Shown piece by piece: positions 53,119 to 61,155 of a stretch of DNA of 64,000 nt. Position numbers and translations under genes: made by a program. Source of the stretch: Flavobacterium aquicola (GTDB taxonomy: Bacteria > Bacteroidota > Bacteroidia > Flavobacteriales > Flavobacteriaceae); contig NZ_QUNI01000002.1 in NCBI RefSeq assembly GCF_003385115.1, positions 372,001 through 436,000 on the forward strand, given 5' to 3'. The notes under the pieces are model-generated. The model ran no database searches and had not been told where the DNA came from. It saw only the letters and a program-made list of their open reading frames with translations. The first letter of the stretch is position 1, and every line of letters starts with the position of its first letter.

Positions 53119-54105
53119 ATGCAAAGTAATCAAAATTATTATGTAAAAGGAGATTTTATAAAAAGGGGACACACTCGACAGACATTATTAAAAAATAACA
53201 TAACAAATCACATTCAATATTTTTTTATATCCCTTTTCATTCCTCTTTTAATTTTCGTCAATAGATTATTCAATAAAAAAACTAACAGCTATAAATACAC
53301 TGTAAGTCTGTGTGGCATATTTAAAAATGAAGCAAAGTTTCTGGATGAATGGATTCAGTTTCATCTGGTAATTGGTATTGAACATTTCTATTTATACAAT
53401 AACAATTCTGATGATAATTTTGCTGATGTACTCAAACCATATATAGAAAAAGGAATTATTGATTTGATTGATTGGCCTTTCAATCATTCTCAAATGGATG
53501 CTTATCAGGATTGCTATAATAAATTCAGGAATGAAACTAATTGGCTGACATTTATTGATGCTGACGAATTTATCTGCCCTATAACTGCAAATGACATTAA
53601 ATCATGGTTAAAATCTTATAAAAATTACCCCGGAGTTGCAGTTTACTGGAAACAATTTGGATCAAACGGAAAATTACAGCACAATAATCATGAATTAGTA
53701 ATTGAGCAATATACCCAATGCTGGCCCAAACCTAGTACCTATTCAAAAATGTTTTGCAACATGGATTTTCCAATTACAAAATTTAAGAATCCGCATATTT
53801 TTAATTCAAAAATATGGGGAATAAAGATACCTCCCATTAACCAGTATAAAAAAATTATTGTATTAGGAATACATCGCTTTTCCATTTTGGGCAGTTCAAC
53901 TATACAAATAAATCATTATTGGGGAAAAGCATACGATACTTTTGTTGAAAATAAAATCAACAAAACCGATGTATATCACGAAAATAGTATTGAAATGGGA
54001 AAGCAGCGTAAAAATCTATTAAAATCGCATGAAGCAATGTGTACTGATCGAGATTATACAATTCACCGTTTTTTATTATTCACAAAATTAATGAACAAGG
54101 CTTAA
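53119..54105 (+). CDS. Family 92-like glycosyltransferase
   Basis: 328-residue protein with an N-terminal hydrophobic helix (HIQYFFISLFIPLLIFVNRLF, about residues 31-51) that may anchor it. It is followed by YTVSLCGIFKNEAKFLDEWIQFHLVIGIEHFYLYNNNSDDN, GIIDLIDWPFNHSQMDAYQDCYNKF and WLTFIDADEFICPI, the conserved core of GT92 (formerly DUF23) enzymes. The GT-A metal motif is DADE. GT92 proteins in animals add galactose to N-glycans; here the acceptor is unknown. Confidence 0.83.
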   Translation: MQSNQNYYVKGDFIKRGHTRQTLLKNNITNHIQYFFISLFIPLLIFVNRLFNKKTNSYKYTVSLCGIFKNEAKFLDEWIQFHLVIGIEHFYLYNNNSDDNFADVLKPYIEKGIIDLIDWPFNHSQMDAYQDCYNKFRNETNWLTFIDADEFICPITANDIKSWLKSYKNYPGVAVYWKQFGSNGKLQHNNHELVIEQYTQCWPKPSTYSKMFCNMDFPITKFKNPHIFNSKIWGIKIPPINQYKKIIVLGIHRFSILGSSTIQINHYWGKAYDTFVENKINKTDVYHENSIEMGKQRKNLLKSHEAMCTDRDYTIHRFLLFTKLMNKA

Positions 54106-54218
54106 TTTGCCTTTACTGCCCCAAAACTATACTCTGTGCTTAAACAATCTATCAAAATCTAAATCCTAAAAGCTCCGTTTTTTACCAAAAAACCAACGTT
54201 TTAATGACTTCAAATAAA

Positions 54219-54226
54219 TATCTTTG
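54219..54226 (+). promoter_or_regulatory. -7 promoter element of tsaC (TATCTTTG)
   Basis: Perfect TAnnTTTG, 18 bp upstream of the ATG at 54245. It overlaps the upstream TTG codon of the open frame and so rules out that start. Confidence 0.6.
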
Positions 54227-54244
54227 CAGCTTATTAAAAAAGAA

Positions 54245-54811
54245 ATGGATATCAATCAAGAAATTCTTAACGCATTCGAAGTCATAAAAAGTGGCGGAAT
54301 CATCCTATACCCTACCGATACCGTTTGGGGAATCGGCTGTGATGCTACAAATCCCGAAGCCGTTGCCAAAATATACAAACTCAAACAACGAGCAGAAACT
54401 CAAAGCATGATTTGCCTGATGAATGGCGAAAAAATGATCTATAATGTTTTCAAAGAAATTCCCGAAGTCGCTTGGCAAATATTGGACTTATCCGAAAACC
54501 CAACCACTCTTGTTTTAGACAAACCTCGAAATGTAGCACCCAATTTGATAGCAACCGACAATACTTTGGCCATTCGCATTGTCAAAGAGCCGTTTTGTTT
54601 CAAATTGATGGAGCGTATGAAAAAACCATTGGTATCTACTTCGGCAAATATATCCGGTCAGCCTACTCCAAAAAGTTTCAAAGAAATTAGTCCCGAAATT
54701 ATAAATGGCGTTGACTATGTTGTAAATTTGTACCACGATAAAGTCGCTGGAAAACCTTCAACAATCATTAAATTAACTAATGATTCACAGGTAAAAGTGA
54801 TTCGTAAATAG
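54245..54811 (+). CDS. tsaC: L-threonylcarbamoyladenylate synthase (Sua5/YrdC/TsaC family)
   Basis: 188-residue enzyme that makes threonylcarbamoyl-AMP from threonine, bicarbonate and ATP for t6A37 of tRNAs. GGIILYPTDTVWGIGCDATNPEAVAKIYKLKQR is the nucleotide-binding YrdC motif. PTTLVLDKPRNVAPNL, LAIRIVKEPFCFKLMERMKKPLVSTSANISGQPTPKSF complete the fold. The C-terminal domain of full-length Sua5 is absent. The start at 54245 is supported by the -7 box. Confidence 0.93.
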   Translation: MDINQEILNAFEVIKSGGIILYPTDTVWGIGCDATNPEAVAKIYKLKQRAETQSMICLMNGEKMIYNVFKEIPEVAWQILDLSENPTTLVLDKPRNVAPNLIATDNTLAIRIVKEPFCFKLMERMKKPLVSTSANISGQPTPKSFKEISPEIINGVDYVVNLYHDKVAGKPSTIIKLTNDSQVKVIRK

Positions 54812-54845
54812 TTTGCAGTATTCAGTTTTCAGTTTTCAGTTAAAC
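54811..54845. repeat. CAGTATTCAG/TTTTCAG direct repeats
   Basis: GTTTGCAGTATTCAGTTTTCAGTTTTCAG carries three tandem copies of a TTTTCAG-type word. CAGTATTCAG is also the core of the palindrome at 26668-26734. Confidence 0.45.
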
Positions 54846-54876
54846 AACTTTAAACTCTAAACTCTAAACAAAAATA

Positions 54877-56298
54877 ATGAATTACAAAGAAGCCTTAAAC
54901 AATAAAATATTCGAAGTCATTTCGCAGGCTTCTCAAGAACTCAATGTCGAAAGTTATGTCATTGGAGGATTTGTACGTGACTTACTTTTAAAGAGGGATT
55001 TCAAAAAAGATATTGATGTAGTTGCCGTTGGAAGCGGAATCGAATTAGCCTTAAAAGTATCCGAATTACTGCCTAAAAAACCAAAAGTTCAAGTTTTCAA
55101 GACTTATGGAACTGCCATGTTGCGTTTTGAAGACACCGAAATTGAATTCGTAGGTGCGCGAAAAGAATCCTATAATCTTGACAGCAGAAATCCAATTGTA
55201 GAAGACGGAACATTAGAAGACGACCAAAACAGACGCGATTTTACCATAAACGCTTTGGCTTTATCCTTAAATCCAAATACTTTTGGAGACCTTTTGGATC
55301 CTTTCGGTGGTATTGTTGATTTGGAAAACAAAACCATAAAAACACCTCTTGATCCAGATATTACTTTTTCGGACGACCCTTTGCGAATGCTTAGAGGAAT
55401 ACGATTTGCTGCACAATTGGGATTCGAAATAGAACAAAATTCATTGGACTCGATTACCAAAAATGCCGAACGTATCAAAATCATTTCTGGTGAGCGAATC
55501 GTTGAGGAATTGAATAAAATTCTTTCCACAGATAAACCTTCGGTTGGTTTTTTACTATTATATAAAACCGGACTTTTGGACATTATCCTTCCGGAACTAA
55601 CTGCTTTGAATCAAGTTGAAGAAATAGAAGGTCATACACACAAAAACAACTTTTATCACACTCTCGAAGTTGTGGATAATATTTGCCCAAATACTGACGA
55701 TGTTTGGTTACGCTGGTCAGCTTTGCTTCACGACATTGGAAAAGCACCTACCAAACGTTTCAACAAAAAACAGGGCTGGACTTTTCACGGACATGAATTT
55801 CTTGGTGGAAAAATGGCAAAAAAGATTTTTGAACGTCTTCATATGCCTTTGAACCACAAAATGAAATTTGTCCAAAAAATGGTTATCATGAGTTCCCGTC
55901 CTATTGTTTTGGCGCAAGACATAGTGACCGATTCTGCCGTACGTCGTTTGGTTTTTGATGCCGGTGAAGATGTCGAAAATCTAATGACACTTTGCGAAGC
56001 CGATATAACAACCAAAAACCCGAATAAATTCAAAAAATATCATAAAAATTTTGAAATCGTTCGCCAAAAAATCGTAGAAGTCGAAGAACGAGACCATGTA
56101 CGCAATTTTCAACCGCCTATTTCGGGGGAGGAAATTATGGAAATCTTTAACTTAAAACCTTCTCGCGAAATCGGACAGCTCAAAGATGCCGTGAAAGAAG
56201 CTATTTTGGAAGGAGAAATCCCCAATGACTATGATTCTGCTTATGCATTTGTATTGAAAAAAGGAGAGAAATTAGGATTGAAAAAGGTTGCAAAGTAG
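54877..56298 (+). CDS. cca: CCA tRNA nucleotidyltransferase with HD domain
   Basis: 473-residue class II tRNA nucleotidyltransferase that adds or repairs the 3' CCA end. YVIGGFVRDLLLKRDFKKDIDVVAVG contains the GG and DxD motifs of the palm. RRDFTINALALSLNPNTFGDLLDPFGGIVDL and DDPLRMLRGIRFAAQLGF complete the neck and nucleotide-selection motifs. An HD phosphohydrolase domain follows (WSALLHDIGKAPTKRF, FHGHEFLGGKMA). It starts 65 bp after tsaC and may be co-transcribed. Confidence 0.95.
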   Translation: MNYKEALNNKIFEVISQASQELNVESYVIGGFVRDLLLKRDFKKDIDVVAVGSGIELALKVSELLPKKPKVQVFKTYGTAMLRFEDTEIEFVGARKESYNLDSRNPIVEDGTLEDDQNRRDFTINALALSLNPNTFGDLLDPFGGIVDLENKTIKTPLDPDITFSDDPLRMLRGIRFAAQLGFEIEQNSLDSITKNAERIKIISGERIVEELNKILSTDKPSVGFLLLYKTGLLDIILPELTALNQVEEIEGHTHKNNFYHTLEVVDNICPNTDDVWLRWSALLHDIGKAPTKRFNKKQGWTFHGHEFLGGKMAKKIFERLHMPLNHKMKFVQKMVIMSSRPIVLAQDIVTDSAVRRLVFDAGEDVENLMTLCEADITTKNPNKFKKYHKNFEIVRQKIVEVEERDHVRNFQPPISGEEIMEIFNLKPSREIGQLKDAVKEAILEGEIPNDYDSAYAFVLKKGEKLGLKKVAK

Positions 56299-56771
56299 CT
56301 AAGTTACAAAGCAAAAGAACTTTCAAAAAAAAGTCTTCGATTTCTTTCTCGAAATATTAAATTTAAAGCTTTTAAACACAAAAATAGAGAATGAAAACTT
56401 TTAGAGATTTATTAATTTGGCAAAAAGCAATGGCTTTAGTAACAAATTGTTATTCTGCATCTTCAAACTTCCCAAAAGATGAACTATTTGGTTTAACTTC
56501 TCAAATTAGAAGATGTTCAATTTCAATTCCAAGTAATATCTCTGAAGGATTTGGAAGAGGAACAAATAAAGATTACCATCGATTTTTAACAATAGCACTT
56601 GGTTCGTTGTTTGAATTTCAAACGCAAATTGAGATTGCCTTTAACTTGAAATATATTCCTGAATCTGATTTTAATAAACTTTACGAAGACAGTAGAGAAT
56701 TGGAACGAATGTTAAGTTCCTTCATGAACAAAGTAAAATCAACTTTGTAACTCTACAACTTAGCTACTTTG
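56291..56771. mobile_element. Possible inverted-repeat-bounded cassette carrying the four-helix-bundle gene
   Basis: CAAAGTAGCTAAGTT (56291-56305) is matched by the perfect inverse AACTTAGCTACTTTG (56757-56771) on the other side of the gene at 56391-56750. The pairing continues inward with ACAAAG / CTTTGT after an 8-base interruption. No target-site duplication or transposase was seen, so mobility is only a hypothesis. Confidence 0.35.
56391..56750 (+). CDS. Four-helix-bundle protein of the S23 (23S rRNA intervening sequence) family
   Basis: 119-residue all-alpha protein: FRDLLIWQKAMALVTNCYSASSNFPKDELFGLTSQIRRCSISIPSNISEGFGRGTNKDYHRFLTIALGSLFEF is the whole family signature (W-K-A, the SIP.NI.EG loop). 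Related proteins sit inside intervening sequences of 23S rRNA genes, but here the gene is free between cca and the heme A synthase gene, bounded by inverted repeats. Function is unknown; nucleic acid binding has been suggested for the family. Confidence 0.9.
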   Translation: MKTFRDLLIWQKAMALVTNCYSASSNFPKDELFGLTSQIRRCSISIPSNISEGFGRGTNKDYHRFLTIALGSLFEFQTQIEIAFNLKYIPESDFNKLYEDSRELERMLSSFMNKVKSTL

Positions 56772-56785
56772 AAACTTAATATAAA

Positions 56786-57805
56786 ATGAAAAACAATAAA
56801 TCCGTAATTATCTGGCTCCTATCGGGTTGCTTTTTAGTATTTGTAATGGTTGTTGTGGGTGGAATCACCCGATTGACAAATTCCGGTTTATCCATGACCG
56901 ACTGGCATTTGGTTACCGACACATTTCCTCCGCTTACCGAAGCCAAATGGCAGGAAGCTTTCGACCGATACAAACAATTTCCAGAATACCAAAAAATCAA
57001 TATTCATAACGATTTTACACTTTCAGATTATAAGTTTATCTATTTCTGGGAATGGTTTCACCGTTTCATTGGCCGAATAATTGGTCTTGCTTTTATAGTT
57101 CCATTCTTTTATTTCCTGCTTAAGAAAAAAATTGACAGAGCCACTTTAAACAAATGCTTTGTCCTTCTTGGAATGGGAGCTTTACAGGGATTTTTTGGAT
57201 GGTTTATGGTAAAAAGCGGTTTGGTTGACAATCCAGACGTGAGTCATTTCCGCCTTTCACTGCACCTTACCTTTGCCTTTGTGACATTCGCATATACCCT
57301 TTGGGTCGCCTTGGATTTAATCTATCAAGACAAAAAAAATGCCATCATTCCATTGCGAAAAATAGCACGATACGCTTTGGCCTTTTTGCTTCTGCAAATT
57401 ATCTACGGAGGTTTTGTTGCTGGGTTAAACGCGGGTTTAATCCACAATCATTGGCCCTTAATGAGCGATGGACAGCTCATTCACGACAGTGTATTTATCG
57501 AACAAAAAACACTGCTTCTAAATCTTACCGAAGGAAAGAGCGGTGTTCAATTAGTTCACAGAACATTGGCTTATGTTGTAGTCGGGCTCATTTTATTTCT
57601 TTATTTCAAAAGCAAAAAATACAGTATTGATACGCAACAACAAAAAGGGCTAAATGCATTGGTTATCATAGTCTTTTTACAATTTACATTAGGCGTTTTC
57701 ACGCTTCTTTATAGCGTTCCGCTTTGGTTGGGGCTAACACATCAAATTGTCGCTTTCTTTTTATTAACCGCAATGACTTATACCTTACACCGATTGAGCA
57801 AATAA
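56786..57805 (+). CDS. ctaA: Heme A synthase (COX15/CtaA family)
   Basis: 339-residue integral membrane protein with about eight helices that oxidises heme O to heme A. VVVGGITRLTNSGLSMTDWHLVTDTFPP, FIYFWEWFHRFIGRIIGLAF, LSLHLTFAFVTFAYTLWVALD, IIYGGFVAGLNAGLIHNHWPLM, VQLVHRTLAYVVVG and WLGLTHQIVAFFLLTAMTY include the conserved heme-liganding histidines of both halves. Heme A is used by aa3-type, not cbb3-type, oxidases, so the cell probably has such an oxidase elsewhere. Confidence 0.95.
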   Translation: MKNNKSVIIWLLSGCFLVFVMVVVGGITRLTNSGLSMTDWHLVTDTFPPLTEAKWQEAFDRYKQFPEYQKINIHNDFTLSDYKFIYFWEWFHRFIGRIIGLAFIVPFFYFLLKKKIDRATLNKCFVLLGMGALQGFFGWFMVKSGLVDNPDVSHFRLSLHLTFAFVTFAYTLWVALDLIYQDKKNAIIPLRKIARYALAFLLLQIIYGGFVAGLNAGLIHNHWPLMSDGQLIHDSVFIEQKTLLLNLTEGKSGVQLVHRTLAYVVVGLILFLYFKSKKYSIDTQQQKGLNALVIIVFLQFTLGVFTLLYSVPLWLGLTHQIVAFFLLTAMTYTLHRLSK

Positions 57806-57820
57806 TTTTATACTAATAAG

Positions 57821-57876
57821 AAAAGCTTTTGGAATAACTATCTCATCAATGAGGAAATTTTTCCAAAAGCTTTTTT
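57821..57876 (+). terminator. Intrinsic terminator after ctaA
   Basis: 14-bp inverted repeat AAAAGCTTTTGGAA / TTCCAAAAGCTTTT with a 26-base loop, ending in a T tract. Confidence 0.75.
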
Positions 57877-57922
57877 GTTATTTTTAAATCATCATTTAGT
57901 AAACAAATAGTTAAAATAGCTT

Positions 57923-57930
57923 TATTTTTG
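57923..57930 (+). promoter_or_regulatory. -7 promoter element TATTTTTG
   Basis: Perfect TAnnTTTG, 44 bp before the ATG at 57975. Confidence 0.42.
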
Positions 57931-57974
57931 TAGTCCGACTATATTGTCTCATCTTATTGTTTTCAACGCTACAA

Positions 57975-58748
57975 ATGCCAAAACTTGCCACTCAAAATCA
58001 ATTTCTTGATTTATCCGATTATGGTAGACCGTTTGCAAGATATTTTGCAAATCAATTAAAAAGCACTCGTTTTACCCCCATACACGTAACTCTTCTTTTT
58101 GGCGTTTCGGGTCTAGTTGCGATCTATTGTATTTTACAGAATCATTACTTATTAGCTTCTTTTTTTATCATCCTAAAATCGATAATTGATGCCGTCGACG
58201 GAGAACTTGCACGCGCAAAAAACACACCGTCATACACTGGAAGATACCTCGACAGCATCTTTGACATCATACTAAATTTTCTGCTCTTAATGTCCATTTG
58301 TTATGTCTCCGAAACTACTCTTTGGACTACAATTTTAGCCTTCATTGGTATCCAATTACAAGGAACATTATACAACTATTATTATGTGATTTTGAGGCAC
58401 AATTTATCGGGAGGAGATACTACCAGTAAAATTTTTGAAGATAAATCACCGATAGCTTTAGCAGGCGAAAGTCAAAAAACGGTAGATATTTTTTTTCAGA
58501 TATATACTTTTGTTTATGGCATTTTTGATTCTATAATCCATTATTTGGACAAAGAAGCTTACAAGGTAAAATCATTTCCAAATTGGTTTATGACGGTTGT
58601 ATCGCTGTATGGTTTGGGTTTTCAATTATTACTAATTGCCATTATGCTCACATTAAACAGAATAGAATATATTGCAGAGTTTTTAATCTTATACACTTCC
58701 CTGATTCTCATCATAATCGGCATCAGAAAGACGTTTATTCGGCCGTAA
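57975..58748 (+). CDS. CDP-alcohol phosphatidyltransferase family protein
   Basis: 257-residue membrane enzyme with the complete signature D-x2-DG-x2-AR-x8-G-x3-D-x3-D: DAVDGELARAKNTPSYTG then RYLDSIFD. Around it are six hydrophobic helices. Such enzymes join an alcohol to CDP-activated lipid or alcohol, for phospholipid or inositol-type head groups; which one is unclear. The ATG at 57975 is preferred to the upstream TTG because the family N terminus starts near LSDYGRPFARYFANQL and a -7 box lies at the right distance. Confidence 0.88.
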   Translation: MPKLATQNQFLDLSDYGRPFARYFANQLKSTRFTPIHVTLLFGVSGLVAIYCILQNHYLLASFFIILKSIIDAVDGELARAKNTPSYTGRYLDSIFDIILNFLLLMSICYVSETTLWTTILAFIGIQLQGTLYNYYYVILRHNLSGGDTTSKIFEDKSPIALAGESQKTVDIFFQIYTFVYGIFDSIIHYLDKEAYKVKSFPNWFMTVVSLYGLGFQLLLIAIMLTLNRIEYIAEFLILYTSLILIIIGIRKTFIRP

Positions 58749-58840
58749 AAGGGTCATAGTCAAAATCTATACAACATAACCAAAATACACAAATTCAGCA
58801 TTTTAAATAAATTAACTTCAACAAACTGAAGAAGTACTTA

Positions 58841-59611
58841 TTAACCAAGCCAATTTTTAAAATCGGACACCTTTTCTCTGCTTACGATCACCTCATCTTC
58901 CTTATAAGTAGGCAGAATAATCTTTAGTCGAGAGTTGCTGTACACCACAATTTCCTTTATTGCCTTTAAAGAAATTATAAATTTTCGGCTGATTCTATAA
59001 AAATCTTTACTGTCAATTTCCTGCTCTAAAAGTTCCAAAGTACCATCAATCAAATAATCTCGATTATCAAAAGTGTGAATATAGGTTCCTTTATTTTCAC
59101 TAAAAAAACATTCTATTTCATCTGTTGAAATTATTTTTAAATGCTGTCCTATTTTAACTGTGAATCTTTTTTTGAATGTTTTCTCAAAAGGATTTGCAAA
59201 CATTTTTTTAATGTGTTCAAAGTCCAGTTGCAAAGATTTTTTTCCTACAAAATTTACAGCTTCAAAACGGTCTTTGAATTTCAAAACAGCTGTCTCCAAA
59301 TCATCTTCATCAATGGGTTTTAAAAGATAATCGATGCTGTTTAACTTGAATGCTTTTAGCGCATATTCATCATAGGCTGTAGTAAAAATAATGGCGCTTT
59401 TAATGTCTATATTTTCGAATATTTCAAAAGACAGACCATCCGATAATTGTATGTCCAAAAATATTAAATCAGGATGTTCATTTTTCGAAAACCACTCTAT
59501 TGATTCCTCTACAGAATGCAGCATGGTTTCTACTGAAATGTTCAGTTTTTCAAGTTTTCTCTGTAAAAGTCTCGCTGCAGGTTTTTCGTCTTCTATAATT
59601 AATGTGGTCAT
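58841..59611 (-). CDS. LytTR-family response regulator
   Basis: 256-residue regulator. The receiver domain has LIIEDEKPAARLL, LIFLDIQLSDGLSFEIF with phospho-acceptor Asp53, FTTAYDEYALKAF and YLLKPIDEDDLE (Lys98). The C-terminal LytTR DNA-binding domain covers about residues 150-255 (RFTVKIGQHLKIISTDEIECFFSENKGTYIHTF, RISRKFIISLKAIKEI). It is separated from its likely partner, the LytS-type kinase at 61156, by four 2TM genes; all are on the minus strand. Confidence 0.93.
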   Translation of the reverse strand: MTTLIIEDEKPAARLLQRKLEKLNISVETMLHSVEESIEWFSKNEHPDLIFLDIQLSDGLSFEIFENIDIKSAIIFTTAYDEYALKAFKLNSIDYLLKPIDEDDLETAVLKFKDRFEAVNFVGKKSLQLDFEHIKKMFANPFEKTFKKRFTVKIGQHLKIISTDEIECFFSENKGTYIHTFDNRDYLIDGTLELLEQEIDSKDFYRISRKFIISLKAIKEIVVYSNSRLKIILPTYKEDEVIVSREKVSDFKNWLG

Positions 59612-59750
59612 TTTTTGGATTCTGTTTAATGGTTATAAAAAGTAATGCAGATTTCAGAAAGCAGAAGCAGTTTATATTATTTCTACTATCTAAAACAGTT
59701 CGCCGCTATCTGCAAACTATTTACTGATAACTGCTGTCTTGAAACTTTCT
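59612..59750. repeat. Intergenic stretch with CAG-type repeated words
   Basis: Contains GCAGATTTCAGAAAGCAGAAGCAG and CTGCAAACTATTTACTGATAACTGCTG, words resembling the CAGTATTCAGAAAGCAG palindrome at 26668-26734 in both orientations. No gene seen. Confidence 0.4.
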
Positions 59751-60107
59751 TTACTCCCATTTATTTTTATTCTCTTTTTCTTTTTCCATGATTTTTTGAA
59801 TTTTCTTTTGCTCCCAGTCATTATTAAAAAACAAATCCGGTCCAAAAACTGATATTCCGTGGATCGCTAAACCTATTCCCCAAAATAACGCAGTCGAAAA
59901 CGTATGCCAATTCCAAAATCCTGAACCACCAATAAAATCTCTATTATAACTGGATATGACAATAATTATATTTACAATAATGTAAACTTTTAAATGCGAA
60001 TAAAATCCTTTTATTCTTTTTACCTTTTTGTATGCTATGTTATAATTTTCATCTGTACTAAATTCTCGTGCATCTTCTTCGAACATGCGTCTTGTAAATC
60101 GTCCCAT
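59751..60107 (-). CDS. 2TM domain-containing protein
   Basis: 118 residues. It begins with an extra basic segment MGRFTRRMFEED absent from the paralogues. The 2TM core AYKKVKRIKGFYSHLKVYIIVNIIIVI, a short turn, and HTFSTALFWGIGLAIHGISVFG form two transmembrane helices. Then comes the conserved tail NDWEQKKIQKIMEKEKENKNKWE. The tail is nearly the same as in the gene at 60123, suggesting tandem duplication. Function unknown; the family often lies beside LytTR systems. Confidence 0.88.
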   Translation of the reverse strand: MGRFTRRMFEEDAREFSTDENYNIAYKKVKRIKGFYSHLKVYIIVNIIIVISSYNRDFIGGSGFWNWHTFSTALFWGIGLAIHGISVFGPDLFFNNDWEQKKIQKIMEKEKENKNKWE

Positions 60108-60122
60108 TTTATATCTAGTTTA

Positions 60123-60428
60123 TTATTGCCACTTATTTTTATTCTCTTTTTCTTTATCCATAATTTCTTTTATTTTTCGTTCTTCCCAATCTTTTCCTAA
60201 AGTTGGCAAAATCTCAAAAACTTTCAATCCATGAAAAAGAACTCCCAATCCCCACCACATCAAAGGCCAGTAAAACCATAAATGATCCGGCGATGTCAAC
60301 AGATTAACAACAAGCAAAACTGTATTTACTACAATAAAGGAAGCTAGATTTCCGTAAAAACCTTTAATATTTTCTACTTTCTTTTTTGCCAAATAATATT
60401 TATCCTCTTCATTATAATTAATTTCCAT
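60123..60428 (-). CDS. 2TM domain-containing protein
   Basis: 101 residues: LAKKKVENIKGFYGNLASFIVVNTVLLVVNLL as first helix region, HLWFYWPLMWWGLGVLFHGLKVFE as second, then DWEERKIKEIMDKEKENKNKWQ. Very similar to the paralogue at 60484 (both have the TSP-HLWF loop). Separated by 15 bp from the gene at 59751, so it is in the same operon. Confidence 0.88.
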   Translation of the reverse strand: MEINYNEEDKYYLAKKKVENIKGFYGNLASFIVVNTVLLVVNLLTSPDHLWFYWPLMWWGLGVLFHGLKVFEILPTLGKDWEERKIKEIMDKEKENKNKWQ

Positions 60429-60483
60429 AATTTCTCTTATTTATATTTTTTAAAAAAAGTTCTTCAGCTAACACTGCAAATAT

Positions 60484-60798
60484 TTATTCCCATTTTTGCT
60501 TATTATTTTCTTTTTCCAAAATCTCTTTGATTTTTCTCTCTTTCCAATCTTTATTAAAAAAAGGAGAATAATTAAAAGTTTTCAGGCCATGGAAAAGCAA
60601 TCCGATTCCCCAAAATAACAACTGCCAGTAAAACCAATAGTCAAACCATAAATGATTTGGAGAGGTAACGCTATTAACAACAAACAAACCAATGTTGATT
60701 AGTATAAATGAGAATAAATGACCATAAAACGCCTTTACTTCTTCTACTCTTTTTCTTGCTTTAGAATAGGAGTCTTCATTTTTAAAATTATTTTCCAT
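60484..60798 (-). CDS. 2TM domain-containing protein
   Basis: 104 residues: ARKRVEEVKAFYGHLFSFILINIGLFVVNSVTSPNHLWF, YWQLLFWGIGLLFHGLKTFN, then DWKERKIKEILEKENNKQKWE. Two helices with the conserved GxxxHxxxxF pattern at the end of the second. Closest to the gene at 60123 by eye. Function unknown. Confidence 0.88.
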   Translation of the reverse strand: MENNFKNEDSYSKARKRVEEVKAFYGHLFSFILINIGLFVVNSVTSPNHLWFDYWFYWQLLFWGIGLLFHGLKTFNYSPFFNKDWKERKIKEILEKENNKQKWE

Positions 60799-60864
60799 TT
60801 TAATATTTAAGTTTTAAAGTACATCCGATATAAAAAGAATTCTGAAAATTTATTTGCAAATTCC

Positions 60865-61137
60865 TTACTTCTCTTTTTTTAGAATCTTTTGTATTTTTCG
60901 CTCCTCCCAATTATCATTATATACAAAAACTTTCAGAGCGTGTATAAATAAAGGAACAGTACTGCAGACAATCGAATACCAAAACCAATGGAATTCAGGA
61001 GTAAACTTCAAGTTAATAAAAATCACACAAGGAACTATACTGAAATACACCACCAAATGCCAATAAAAACTTATGATTTTTTCTACTCTTTTTTTTGCTC
61101 TAGAATAGCGGATTTCATTTTCAAGATTATTTTCCAT
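60865..61137 (-). CDS. 2TM domain-containing protein
   Basis: 90 residues, the shortest copy: AKKRVEKIISFYWHLVVYFSIVPCVIFINLKFTPEFHWFWYS, then LFIHALKVFVYNDNWEERKIQKILKKEK. It lacks the final KW-type end. Among the tandem copies it is the one most like the C-terminal 2TM domain of the adjacent histidine kinase (both contain FINLKF-P-F-WFW). It starts 18 bp after the kinase stop. Confidence 0.87.
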   Translation of the reverse strand: MENNLENEIRYSRAKKRVEKIISFYWHLVVYFSIVPCVIFINLKFTPEFHWFWYSIVCSTVPLFIHALKVFVYNDNWEERKIQKILKKEK

Positions 61138-61155
61138 TTTTTTAGATTAAAAAAA

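Noticed and set aside
55170..55583. 137-codon minus-strand frame inside cca
   Set aside because: Antisense to a conserved enzyme; Ser/Arg-rich translation without motifs.
56291..56771. Complete insertion sequence
   Set aside because: There is an inverted repeat pair and one ORF, but the ORF is an S23-family protein, not a transposase, and no target duplication is visible.
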